Shown one piece after another: positions 16,871 to 24,332 of a DNA stretch of 64,000 bases (position 1 is the first letter of the stretch; the number at the start of each line of letters is the position of its first letter). The notes beneath the pieces are model-generated. The model was given only the letters and a program-made list of their open reading frames with translations, was not told the origin of the DNA and made no database searches. The DNA is taken from the NCBI GenBank assembly GCA_043553855.1, contig CP121336.1, positions 1 through 64,000 of the forward strand. The letters run 5' to 3'. Origin of the DNA: JAUIAS01 sp030425395. Its GTDB lineage: Bacteria; Pseudomonadota; Alphaproteobacteria; Rhodobacterales; Rhodobacteraceae. The position numbers were made by a program, and so were the translations under genes.

Positions 16871-17167
16871 TCATGCCCACCCGTCGTTTGCAATCAGCGC
16901 CTTGATCCGGTCGCTGTCGAATTCCGCCTCAAGGCGTGCGCCCTCGGCCTCTGCGATTTCGGCGGGATCGCCATCCACCGTGTAGGGAGGAGCTTTGCGC
17001 CATTCGGCCAGATAGGCATCGGTATCCTGCGCACCGATCTTCATTGCCGCCCTGTCAATGGCTTGTTCGAACCGCTCTGCAAGCTGCCGTTTGGACCCAC
17101 GACGCCCCTTGCCCACGATGACTTGGGCGGGGATGTCGCGCCAATAGACGATGGTGACCTCTGGCAT
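16871..17167 (-). CDS. Small 'virulence factor' family protein (PF13769-like)
   Basis: Protein of 98 aa starting at the ATG at 17167 (MPEVTIVYWRDIPAQVIVGKGR), with AGGGA 9 nt upstream. Longer frames upstream look unlike protein. WRDIPAQVIV, GSKRQLAERFEQAID and YLAEWRK match the small conserved family annotated as 'virulence factor', a name with no proven function. In roseobacter genomes it typically sits, as here, in front of the MetF-like and methyltetrahydrofolate methyltransferase genes. That pairing suggests a role in corrinoid-dependent one-carbon metabolism. The call rests on recalled motif and context. Confidence 0.75.
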   Translation of the reverse strand: MPEVTIVYWRDIPAQVIVGKGRRGSKRQLAERFEQAIDRAAMKIGAQDTDAYLAEWRKAPPYTVDGDPAEIAEAEGARLEAEFDSDRIKALIANDGWA

Positions 17168-17474
17168 GTCGTTGATTCCCTGCGTTGCGAATTCTGTTTC
17201 TTCACTAATCGACAGCGCCCCCTGCCCTGCGCCCAATTTCGACAATTGCGCGGCAAAGAACGACGCCGCAGACATAACCCGCCACGCACCGGCACACCAC
17301 AGCCCCTCCGTTGAAATATGCACATGAACAAGATGAGCCACGTCTCCCGCGTGGTTTTCCGTGCAAAGGCCTTTGGGAGGTGCTGTTTCGGATGTCGGGG
17401 GAAGGATCACGACGCTTGCGCGATGGCAGGCGCGCGCGTATCTTGGTGACAACTTGATATGGAGGGCGTGTCCT
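17168..17474. promoter_or_regulatory. 307-nt divergent intergenic region
   Basis: It lies between the minus-strand one-carbon operon and plus-strand ppx/gppA, so promoters for both must be here. I see no convincing sigma-70 boxes, riboswitch fold or further gene. Confidence 0.4.
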
Positions 17475-18587
17475 ATGGCGCCCAAGCGTCCCAAAGGTGC
17501 GGGCGCGTTTCCCGTGGCGGTTGAGACCCCCGCGCCAAAAAAAGCCGACTCGACGGAGCTTTACGCTGCGTTGGACCTTGGCACGAACAGTTGCCGGATG
17601 CTCATTGCCCAACCCAAGGGCAGTGGGTTTCACGTCGTGGACAGCTTTTCCAAATCTGTCCAGCTTGGTGCCGGGTTGGAACAGACCGGGCGGCTGTCAC
17701 GATCCAGCATGGCGCGCACGGTGCAGGCGCTGCGGATTTGTCACCAGAAACTCCGACGGCATCACGTGCGGCGTATGCGTCTGGTGGCAACCGAAGCCTG
17801 CCGCCGTGCCAAGAACGCCGCCGAGTTCATCCGGCACGTGCGCCGCGAAACCGGATTGCAGCTGGAAATCATCCAACCCGAGGAAGAAGCCCGTCTGGCC
17901 GTCATATCCTGCGCGCCACTGGTGAGCACCAAGACGGATCAATTGCTTGTCGTGGATATTGGTGGCGGCTCGACAGAGCTTGTCTGGATCGACCTGTCAT
18001 CCGTGCCGCACCGCGACAGGCCGCGCGCGATCATGCGGCTGCACGCGGGCTTCAACCCGCAGCAGTCTCCATTTCCCGCCGCCAAGGTGGTGGACTGGAT
18101 CTCGGTGCCTCTCGGAGTGGCGACGCTGCGCGACCAGTTCAGCGATGTTGAAGACGATTCCGCGCGATTTGCGCTGATGAGTTGGTACTTTGAAGAAAAC
18201 CTTGCCACCTTCGCGCCATACAAGGACGAGCAAACACGCGAGAATTTTCAGATCGTGGGCACCTCGGGGACGGTCACAACCGTTGCCGCGACCCATCTGG
18301 GGCTGAAACGCTATGACCGGACCAAAGTGGATGGGCTGCGCATGACGTCGGATCAGATCGACAAGGTCATCCGCGGGTATCTGGATCTGGGCCCGCTGGG
18401 ACGTCGGCGCGATCCGCGTATCGGCGAGGACCGTCAGGCGCTGATCATGTCGGGCAGCGCGATTCTTCAGGCGCTGTTGCGCTGCTGGCCGACGGATCGC
18501 CTGTCAGTGGCGGATCGGGGGCTTCGCGAGGGGCTGCTCTATGGGCAAATGAGCGCCGATGGCGTGCTGGAAGACGGGCCTTTCTGA
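17475..18587 (+). CDS. ppx: Exopolyphosphatase / pppGpp phosphatase family
   Basis: About 370 aa from the ATG at 17475, chosen for the GGAGG at 17461-17465. The ASKHA fold is plain: phosphate-1 motif ALDLGTNSCRMLI, IIQPEEEARLAVI with the catalytic Glu region, phosphate-2 motif VVDIGGGSTELVW, and IVGTSGTVTTVAA. It hydrolyses terminal phosphate from polyphosphate or pppGpp; the two activities cannot be separated by sequence here. At 370 aa it lacks the C-terminal HD-like domains of E. coli Ppx and matches the short alphaproteobacterial form. The N-terminal 25 residues are a basic, disordered extension. rlmE follows after 128 nt. Confidence 0.9.
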   Translation: MAPKRPKGAGAFPVAVETPAPKKADSTELYAALDLGTNSCRMLIAQPKGSGFHVVDSFSKSVQLGAGLEQTGRLSRSSMARTVQALRICHQKLRRHHVRRMRLVATEACRRAKNAAEFIRHVRRETGLQLEIIQPEEEARLAVISCAPLVSTKTDQLLVVDIGGGSTELVWIDLSSVPHRDRPRAIMRLHAGFNPQQSPFPAAKVVDWISVPLGVATLRDQFSDVEDDSARFALMSWYFEENLATFAPYKDEQTRENFQIVGTSGTVTTVAATHLGLKRYDRTKVDGLRMTSDQIDKVIRGYLDLGPLGRRRDPRIGEDRQALIMSGSAILQALLRCWPTDRLSVADRGLREGLLYGQMSADGVLEDGPF

Positions 18588-18644
18588 CCGCGCATGGCAG
18601 GGTTGCCCGTCCGGTTGGCTGCGGCTCTGGTGTAGGAGGCCGGA

Positions 18645-18673
18645 TTTGGGTATTTGAAACGAGAAAGAAGCAG
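18645..18673 (-). repeat. Intergenic repeat, short form, inverted copy
   Basis: Read on the minus strand it is CTGCTTCTTTCTCGTTTCAA followed by ATACCC, the same lead sequence as 57520-57550. It lacks the GC-rich hairpins of the long copies and sits between ppx and rlmE. Confidence 0.7.
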
Positions 18674-18715
18674 CACGCGCGCGCGACACCGGCGGCGCGC
18701 AAGGAGAGCGCAGCG

Positions 18716-19417
18716 ATGACCAAGAATACATCCGGCAGAGGACAGCGGGACCTGACTGTCAAGGTCAAGACCGCACGCGGGCGCACTCTGTCTTCCACTC
18801 GTTGGTTGCAGCGACAGCTGAACGATCCCTATGTGCAACGCGCCAAACGCGAAGGGTATCGTGGGCGTGCCGCGTTCAAGATCATGGAAATCGACGACAA
18901 ATACCGGTTCCTTGTTCCCGGCGCACGGGTCGTTGATCTGGGATGCGCGCCGGGAGGCTGGTGTCAGGTGGCCGTGCCACGGATCAACGCGCTGGGTGAG
19001 AAATCGGGTAAGGCCCGTGGGCGCATCATCGGCATCGACCTTCAGGACGTTGAGCAGATCCCCGGTGCGGAATTGCACAAGCTGGATTTTCTGGAAGACG
19101 GCGCAGACGAAACCATGCGCGAATGGCTGAACGGGCCCGCGGATGTCGTGATGTCGGATATGGCGGCGTCCTCATCCGGGCACAAGCAGACAGACCATTT
19201 GCGGATCATCGCGCTCTGCGAGGCGGCGGCGTATTTCGCCTTTGACGTGCTGGACGAAGGCGGCACCTTTGTGGCCAAGGTTCTGGCCGGAGGGGCCGAA
19301 GGCGATTTGCAAAAGCTGCTCAAGCAGAAATTCACCAAGGTGGCGAATTTCAAGCCCCCGTCCTCAAGGGCCGACAGCTCGGAAAAATTCGTGATTGCGA
19401 CAGGTTTTCGGGGCTGA
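18716..19417 (+). CDS. rlmE: 23S rRNA (uridine-2552) 2'-O-methyltransferase RlmE
   Basis: Protein of 233 aa. AdoMet motif I is VVDLGCAPGGW and motif IV is VMSDMAASSSGHK. The K-D-K-E tetrad of FtsJ/RrmJ enzymes can be traced through RAAFKIMEID, the Asp of MSDMA, TFVAKVLAGG, and the last Ser/Glu-rich segment before FVIATGF. It methylates U2552 in the A loop during 50S maturation. An AAGGAGAG ribosome site precedes the ATG by about 6 nt. The N-terminal 30 residues are a basic extension common in alphaproteobacterial members. Confidence 0.95.
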   Translation: MTKNTSGRGQRDLTVKVKTARGRTLSSTRWLQRQLNDPYVQRAKREGYRGRAAFKIMEIDDKYRFLVPGARVVDLGCAPGGWCQVAVPRINALGEKSGKARGRIIGIDLQDVEQIPGAELHKLDFLEDGADETMREWLNGPADVVMSDMAASSSGHKQTDHLRIIALCEAAAYFAFDVLDEGGTFVAKVLAGGAEGDLQKLLKQKFTKVANFKPPSSRADSSEKFVIATGFRG

Positions 19418-19683
19418 GCCAGCGACGCCACCGCCGCGTCGCGCAACCCCGCCGCGACAGCCGGGTTCAAGGCCGTTTCCGCGCAATTGACGGGATGGGG
19501 CAGCAAGGCAAACAACCGGCTGCGCCGGAGTTGCACGCGCGATCGGTCGTGCTGCATCAGGTGTCCTTTCCTTGTGGAACAGACACAAGAATGGCCCCGA
19601 GCCCTGAAAACGCAGTTAACGCCACCTTCCGCGCGTGCTAGACAGCAACAGATTGTATTTGAGAACGGACCCGGGTCACGATT

Positions 19684-20709
19684 ATGGCGGGCGAACACGG
19701 AATTTTTTGGCGGCTTGGGTGGCGTGCGCGTCGGCTTGCGCATCTTCTGCGGTTCCGTATGGGGGTTCGGCACCTCTCAGGCCCGCGCGTTATGCCTGGC
19801 GGCGCGCGCGATGTGGTGGTGATTGCGCTGGTCCGCGACGGGACTTTTTATATCGACGAATTCCTGGCGCACTACCGCGCGCTTGGGACTAGCCATTTTC
19901 TGTTTTGCGACAATGGATCGACGGATGGCACACTTGAGCGTCTAGCCCAGGAAACGGATGTTACGGTTTTGTCGTCGGACATGGCATGGCACGACGTGGA
20001 AAACACGTTTCGCGAATATGCCGCGCGCCACTTTTGCGCCGGGCGCTGGGTTCTTTATGCGGATATGGATGAGGTCTTTACCTTTCCCGGTGCTGATCGC
20101 ATGACGCTGACCGATCTGGCTGCGCGGCTGGATGAGCTGGGGGCCACGGCGATGCTGGCTCAGATGCTGGAGATGGTGCCCCCCGGCCCGTTGCAGAAAT
20201 GGGCAACGCGCGATTACAAGGCCTGCCTTGATAGCTTTGACCGATACGACCTGTCCAATATCACCACGATCCCCTACCGAGATCATCACCGGCTGGATTT
20301 TGGCGGTGTGCTGACCGAGAATGTTGAGCTGGGTCCCGGGCTTGCTTTTCTTTGGGGCGGATTGCGCCGACGGGTTTTTGGTGAAAATTGTTGCCTGACC
20401 AAACATCCGCTTGTGTTCGTCGGGCCGGGGGTGCGTCCGGGTGTGCACCCGCATTGCGCGCAGGGTGTCCGGGTGGCACCGGTGACCGGGTTGATCAAAC
20501 ATTACAAATTCGCGGGAAATACGGTTGCGCGCGATACCGACACGCTGCGGCGCGGGGTCAGCGATCACGGCGAAGATGCACTGCGTACCCGTGCGTTTGA
20601 GGCCGACCCCGACCTGACGCTGGCCGGGCCGGATGTCGCACAGTTCGACGGGATTGCGCCATTGATCGCGGCGGGCTTCGTGCTGGACTGGCCCGAGGAA
20701 GCATCATGA
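19684..20709 (+). CDS. Glycosyltransferase family 2-like protein (PF13704 type)
   Basis: Protein of 341 aa. Core features are VIALVRDGTFYIDEFLAHY, the nucleotide-binding CDNGSTDGTLE, and the metal-binding DMD in LYADMDEVF. Family members of this type transfer a sugar from a nucleotide donor, often in surface polysaccharide synthesis, and are cytoplasmic or membrane-associated. The stop overlaps the start of the next GT2 gene by four bases (ATGA), so the two are coupled. It is the first gene of the polysaccharide locus. There is no clear ribosome site at the ATG, so the start is moderately certain. Confidence 0.87.
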   Translation: MAGEHGIFWRLGWRARRLAHLLRFRMGVRHLSGPRVMPGGARDVVVIALVRDGTFYIDEFLAHYRALGTSHFLFCDNGSTDGTLERLAQETDVTVLSSDMAWHDVENTFREYAARHFCAGRWVLYADMDEVFTFPGADRMTLTDLAARLDELGATAMLAQMLEMVPPGPLQKWATRDYKACLDSFDRYDLSNITTIPYRDHHRLDFGGVLTENVELGPGLAFLWGGLRRRVFGENCCLTKHPLVFVGPGVRPGVHPHCAQGVRVAPVTGLIKHYKFAGNTVARDTDTLRRGVSDHGEDALRTRAFEADPDLTLAGPDVAQFDGIAPLIAAGFVLDWPEEAS

Positions 20710-21665
20710 GCCGGGTGCACGCCGTTGTCATCGGGCGCAACGAAGGCGCGCGGCTGAGCGCCTGCCTTGCGTCGCTGGACCAGATCGACGGACGGCTGAT
20801 CTATGTTGATTCCGGGTCGACCGATGGCAGCGTCGCGCTGGCAGAGGCGGCCGGGGCCGAGGTTGTCGCGCTGGACATGGACCAACCGTTTACCGCAGCC
20901 CGCGCGCGCAACGCCGGGCTGGACCGGCTGCATGACATGTCGGATGCCGATCTGGTGCAGACGGTAGACGGCGATTGCGCCCTGCGCGCCGGATGGATCG
21001 ACACCGCAAGTACATTCCTGCGCAGCCATGGCGATGTCGCGGTGGTCTGCGGCAGGCGACGCGAACGGGCACCCGAGGCAAGCATTTACAACCGGATATG
21101 CGACGCGGAATGGGACACACCAGTGGGCGAGGCCACCGCGTGTGGCGGTGATGCGCTGTTCCGGTTAGGGGCTGTCCGGGCTGTTGGCGGGTATCGCGAC
21201 GATCTGATTGCCGGGGAAGAACCCGAGCTTTGCGTGCGTCTGCGGGCCGAGGGCTGGCGGGTGTGGCGGCTTGATGCGGAAATGACGTGGCACGATGCCG
21301 CGATGACACGATTTGCGCAGTGGTGGGCGCGAAGCAAACGGGCCGGCTTCGCCTTTGCAGAAGGCGCTGCGCTGCATGGGGCACCGCCCGAACGCCATTG
21401 GGTGGCGGAAACCAGACGGGCGCTGATCTGGGGCGCAGCCTTGCCCGCAGTCGTGGTCATCACGGCGGCGGCAAGCCTGCCTGTGGCGCTGATGCTGGCC
21501 TTGGTCTGGCCGTTGCAGGCGCTGCGGTTGTCGCGCCGACCGGGGATCGGTTGGGAACGCGCAACATTCCTGACGCTGGGCAAGTTTGCGGAGGCCCAAG
21601 GCGCGTTGGCCTATTATTTCGGCAGGCTATCGGGACGGCGGCGTGGTTTGATCGAATACAAATAG
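20706..21665 (+). CDS. Glycosyltransferase family 2
   Basis: Protein of 319 aa with a GT-A fold: VVIGRNEGARL, YVDSGSTDGS, FTAARARNAGL, the DxD-like VDGDC, and a C-terminal ED-like block (AGEEPELCVRLRAEGW) supplying the catalytic base. Two hydrophobic segments after residue 230 (LIWGAALPAVVVITAAASLPVALML region) anchor it to the membrane. The start overlaps the previous stop. Donor and acceptor are unknown. It probably adds one residue of the repeat unit of the polysaccharide made by this locus. Confidence 0.92.
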   Translation: MSRVHAVVIGRNEGARLSACLASLDQIDGRLIYVDSGSTDGSVALAEAAGAEVVALDMDQPFTAARARNAGLDRLHDMSDADLVQTVDGDCALRAGWIDTASTFLRSHGDVAVVCGRRRERAPEASIYNRICDAEWDTPVGEATACGGDALFRLGAVRAVGGYRDDLIAGEEPELCVRLRAEGWRVWRLDAEMTWHDAAMTRFAQWWARSKRAGFAFAEGAALHGAPPERHWVAETRRALIWGAALPAVVVITAAASLPVALMLALVWPLQALRLSRRPGIGWERATFLTLGKFAEAQGALAYYFGRLSGRRRGLIEYK

Positions 21666-21675
21666 CCGCTGATTT

Positions 21676-22434
21676 TTAGGGCCTGCCGCGTTTCGCCCTG
21701 CGGGCATCCAGATACAGCGACGGCAGTATCGCAATGCACCGCAGATAACGCGGCCCAAGCCGCAACGGGCTGCTAAGCGCACGCCACAACCATTCGAGCC
21801 GCAATCGCCGCACCAGAAGCGGCGCGCGGGTCTGATGGCCGCTGAGAAAATCCAGACCCGCGCCGACCGAGGCAAAGCCCATGCGCGGCACCAGATCACG
21901 GGCACGCGCAGCAAACACCTCCTGACGCGGAGCACCAAGGGCAAGAAAACACAACCCCGCATCGCTGGCCTCAAGCGCGCTGAGAATGTCGGTGGCTTCG
22001 GCCCCGTAAGGATCGAACCCACCTCCGGGAGCAATGGTTACGGTGACCCGCAACCCCGGCACCTGCGCCTCAAGCGCACGGGCTGCGCCGCTCAGGGCGG
22101 CGTCGGTGCTGCCGACAAGCGCCACCGCCACATTCATGGAGGCCGCGAGTTCGCAGATCGGTATGACAAGGTCGGAGCCCGGCAAAACCTCGATCCGTTC
22201 GCCTGCGACGGCGGCAAGCCAGGCAATCGGGTTACCATCTGCGACCACCAGATCCTGCGCGGCATAGGCTTGGGCAAATACCGGGTCATGGCGCAGTTTG
22301 ACCATGTGATCGAGATTGATCGTGGCCAGCGCAAAGCCCGTTCCATTGGCAAAACGGTCGCGCATGGCATCCATCAGCGCCTTGCGCGTGGGCATATTCA
22401 CCGCAATGCGGTGCTGGCCAAAGTCGAAATCCAC
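21676..22434 (-). CDS. WecG/TagA/CpsF-family glycosyltransferase (GT26)
   Basis: About 252 aa if it starts at the GTG at 22434 (VDFDFGQHRIAVN), which has GAGGG 8 nt upstream and gives the normal family length. An ATG at 22635 would add 67 atypical residues. Family signatures are ATINLDHMVKLR, VADGNPIAWLA, VGSTDAALSGAA, CFLALGAPRQEVF and VGAGLDFLSG. GT26 enzymes add the second sugar (often N-acetylmannosaminuronate or a similar residue) to an undecaprenyl-diphosphate-linked sugar. It would therefore act right after the priming transferase encoded at 47141-48019. It is the only gene on this strand between 19.7 and 41.5 kb. Confidence 0.88.
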   Translation of the reverse strand: MDFDFGQHRIAVNMPTRKALMDAMRDRFANGTGFALATINLDHMVKLRHDPVFAQAYAAQDLVVADGNPIAWLAAVAGERIEVLPGSDLVIPICELAASMNVAVALVGSTDAALSGAARALEAQVPGLRVTVTIAPGGGFDPYGAEATDILSALEASDAGLCFLALGAPRQEVFAARARDLVPRMGFASVGAGLDFLSGHQTRAPLLVRRLRLEWLWRALSSPLRLGPRYLRCIAILPSLYLDARRAKRGRP

Positions 22435-22644
22435 GGTCCCTGCCCTCTTCGTTCGGTGCGCGCTGCAACGCCACCTTGCCGGAAGCGCGCCGGTCTGGTC
22501 AAATGGGACATAGAGCCGCCATCCTTTCGCCACGCTGGCACGGTATAGCGCGGCTAATCGGGCAGGCAAAGTCCACCTTTTGCGCACCCAAGCACGAAAA
22601 CGCAGAACGCAGAACGCAGACGAGAAACGGAGCAAGTCACAAGG

Positions 22645-24060
22645 ATGCCCAACACGATCGCATATGTGGTCCTGCTGATCTGGCCGTTTGTGTCGCTGGC
22701 CCTGTTCCGGCGGCTTCCCTTGGAACGTGCGCTGATCTGGTCGATCATCGGGTCTTACCTGATCCTGCCCCCTGTGGCCGAATTCGACCTGCCGCTGGTT
22801 CCCGACTTCGACAAGTTCTCGATCCCCAGCCTAACGGCGGTGTTCATCATCTTTATCATGCTCAAACAACCGTTCGGGCTTGTTCCCAAAACATGGATAG
22901 GCAAGCTGCTGATCTTTGGGTTCATCTTTTCCGCTGTTCCCACGGTGATTACCAATTCCGAACCGGCGATTTTCGGAGATCACGCCATTCCGGGCCTGCG
23001 CTTGATCGACGTGCTGTCGGCGCTGTCCAATCAGGTGATCGTGTTGCTGCCGTTCCTTCTGGCGCGGCAATTCCTGCATACCGAAAAGGCGCTGCGTGAA
23101 CTGCTTTTGGTAATGGTGATCGCCGGGATCGCCTATAGCCTTCCTGCGCTGTTCGAAATCCGGATGAGCCCACAGCTCAATGTCTGGATATACGGGTTCT
23201 TCCAGCACAGCTTTGCCCAGATGATGCGCGATGGCGGGTTTCGGCCCATCGTATTCCTGCCACATGCTCTGTGGCTGTCGTTATTCTTCATGAGCGCCAG
23301 CGTCGCAGCAGCGGCCCTGTCGCGCGGGCTGGCGCGCGAAGATCGTGTCCGCTTCGTGCTGGCGACGGGGTATCTGTTTGCGGTTCTGGTTCTTTCCAAA
23401 AGCCTTGCGTCCTTTGCTTATGGGCTGGCGCTGGTTCCGCTGGTGCTGATCGCGGATACCAAGCTGGTTCTTCGGGTGTCGATGGGGTTTGCGCTGGTGG
23501 CGGTGATCTATCCGATGCTGCGCAATCTGGAATTCATTCCACTCGAATGGATTCTCGATCAGGCCTATGCAGTTGATCCCAAACGCGGAGAATCCCTGGA
23601 ATACCGGTTCGACAACGAAATTGAATTGTTGGCGCGCGCCGCGGAAAAGACATGGTTTGGCTGGGGCGGATGGGGCCGCAACCTGCTGCATGATCCAAGC
23701 ACTGGCGCAATCATCAGTGTGCCTGACGGGCGATGGATCATCACCTTTGGCACCTTTGGATGGCTCGGCTATATCTGCGAAATGGCGTTGCTGGCTTTGC
23801 CGATCTTCCTGCTGAATTACAGCAACCGCGTGGAACGCGTTGGTTTCGTGGCCACGACCTGCGCCCTCTTGTTGGCCATCACGATGGTGGACATGCTGCT
23901 GAACGATACGCTGGTGCCCTTCACATGGATGATCGCCGGGGCAATTCTGGGCAGGGTCGAAAGCCTTGCCGCCGGGCCGGATGGTTCCGTGAGAACCCTG
24001 TTTCCCAAAGGCCCTGCAATCGGACGCGCCCACCCCGACAGCCGACGTTCCGTAATGTAA
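22645..24060 (+). CDS. Polytopic membrane protein, O-antigen polymerase/ligase (Wzy/WaaL)-like
   Basis: Protein of 471 aa with about 11-12 hydrophobic segments. A large loop between residues about 300 and 375 contains EYRFDNEIELLARAAEKTWFGWGGWGRN, which recalls the 'W..G.G.G' periplasmic loop of the Wzy_C/O-antigen ligase family. I assign polymerase or ligase from topology and from its place in a polysaccharide locus that otherwise lacks Wzy. It would join repeat units on the periplasmic face. It begins the long plus-strand run that continues into the polyketide synthase after a 272-nt gap. Confidence 0.75.
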   Translation: MPNTIAYVVLLIWPFVSLALFRRLPLERALIWSIIGSYLILPPVAEFDLPLVPDFDKFSIPSLTAVFIIFIMLKQPFGLVPKTWIGKLLIFGFIFSAVPTVITNSEPAIFGDHAIPGLRLIDVLSALSNQVIVLLPFLLARQFLHTEKALRELLLVMVIAGIAYSLPALFEIRMSPQLNVWIYGFFQHSFAQMMRDGGFRPIVFLPHALWLSLFFMSASVAAAALSRGLAREDRVRFVLATGYLFAVLVLSKSLASFAYGLALVPLVLIADTKLVLRVSMGFALVAVIYPMLRNLEFIPLEWILDQAYAVDPKRGESLEYRFDNEIELLARAAEKTWFGWGGWGRNLLHDPSTGAIISVPDGRWIITFGTFGWLGYICEMALLALPIFLLNYSNRVERVGFVATTCALLLAITMVDMLLNDTLVPFTWMIAGAILGRVESLAAGPDGSVRTLFPKGPAIGRAHPDSRRSVM

Positions 24061-24144
24061 TCACGGCCCAAAACCGATCTTTGGCCGTCCCGGCAGCATT
24101 GGCAGCCCGGCTTGGAGTGATCTTGTCGCGACATACGTGAACGG

Positions 24145-24160
24145 TGTGACATGCATCACT
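24145..24160. promoter_or_regulatory. CRP/FNR-superfamily-like operator upstream of the PKS gene
   Basis: TGTGACATGCATCACT has the arrangement TGTGA-6 nt-TCACt, matching nine of ten bases of the enteric CRP consensus core. It lies about 170 nt before the PKS start, in the only gap (24061-24332) between the Wzy-like gene and the assembly-line genes. The protein that binds it is unknown. Chance occurrence is possible. Confidence 0.4.
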
Positions 24161-24332
24161 GACATCTTCCGTGAGATCAGCCATAATATTGCCCAGAAAA
24201 GGTTTGGTTTGTTCCATCTCGATGCAACTTTCGCCCGATATCTATTCGGGTGGCGGCTTCTGCGTCCGGGGTTCCGACATAACACCGGCGTGGCAAACAC
24301 CGTTAGTGCAGTAAAAGACGGGAAGTGGCGAG

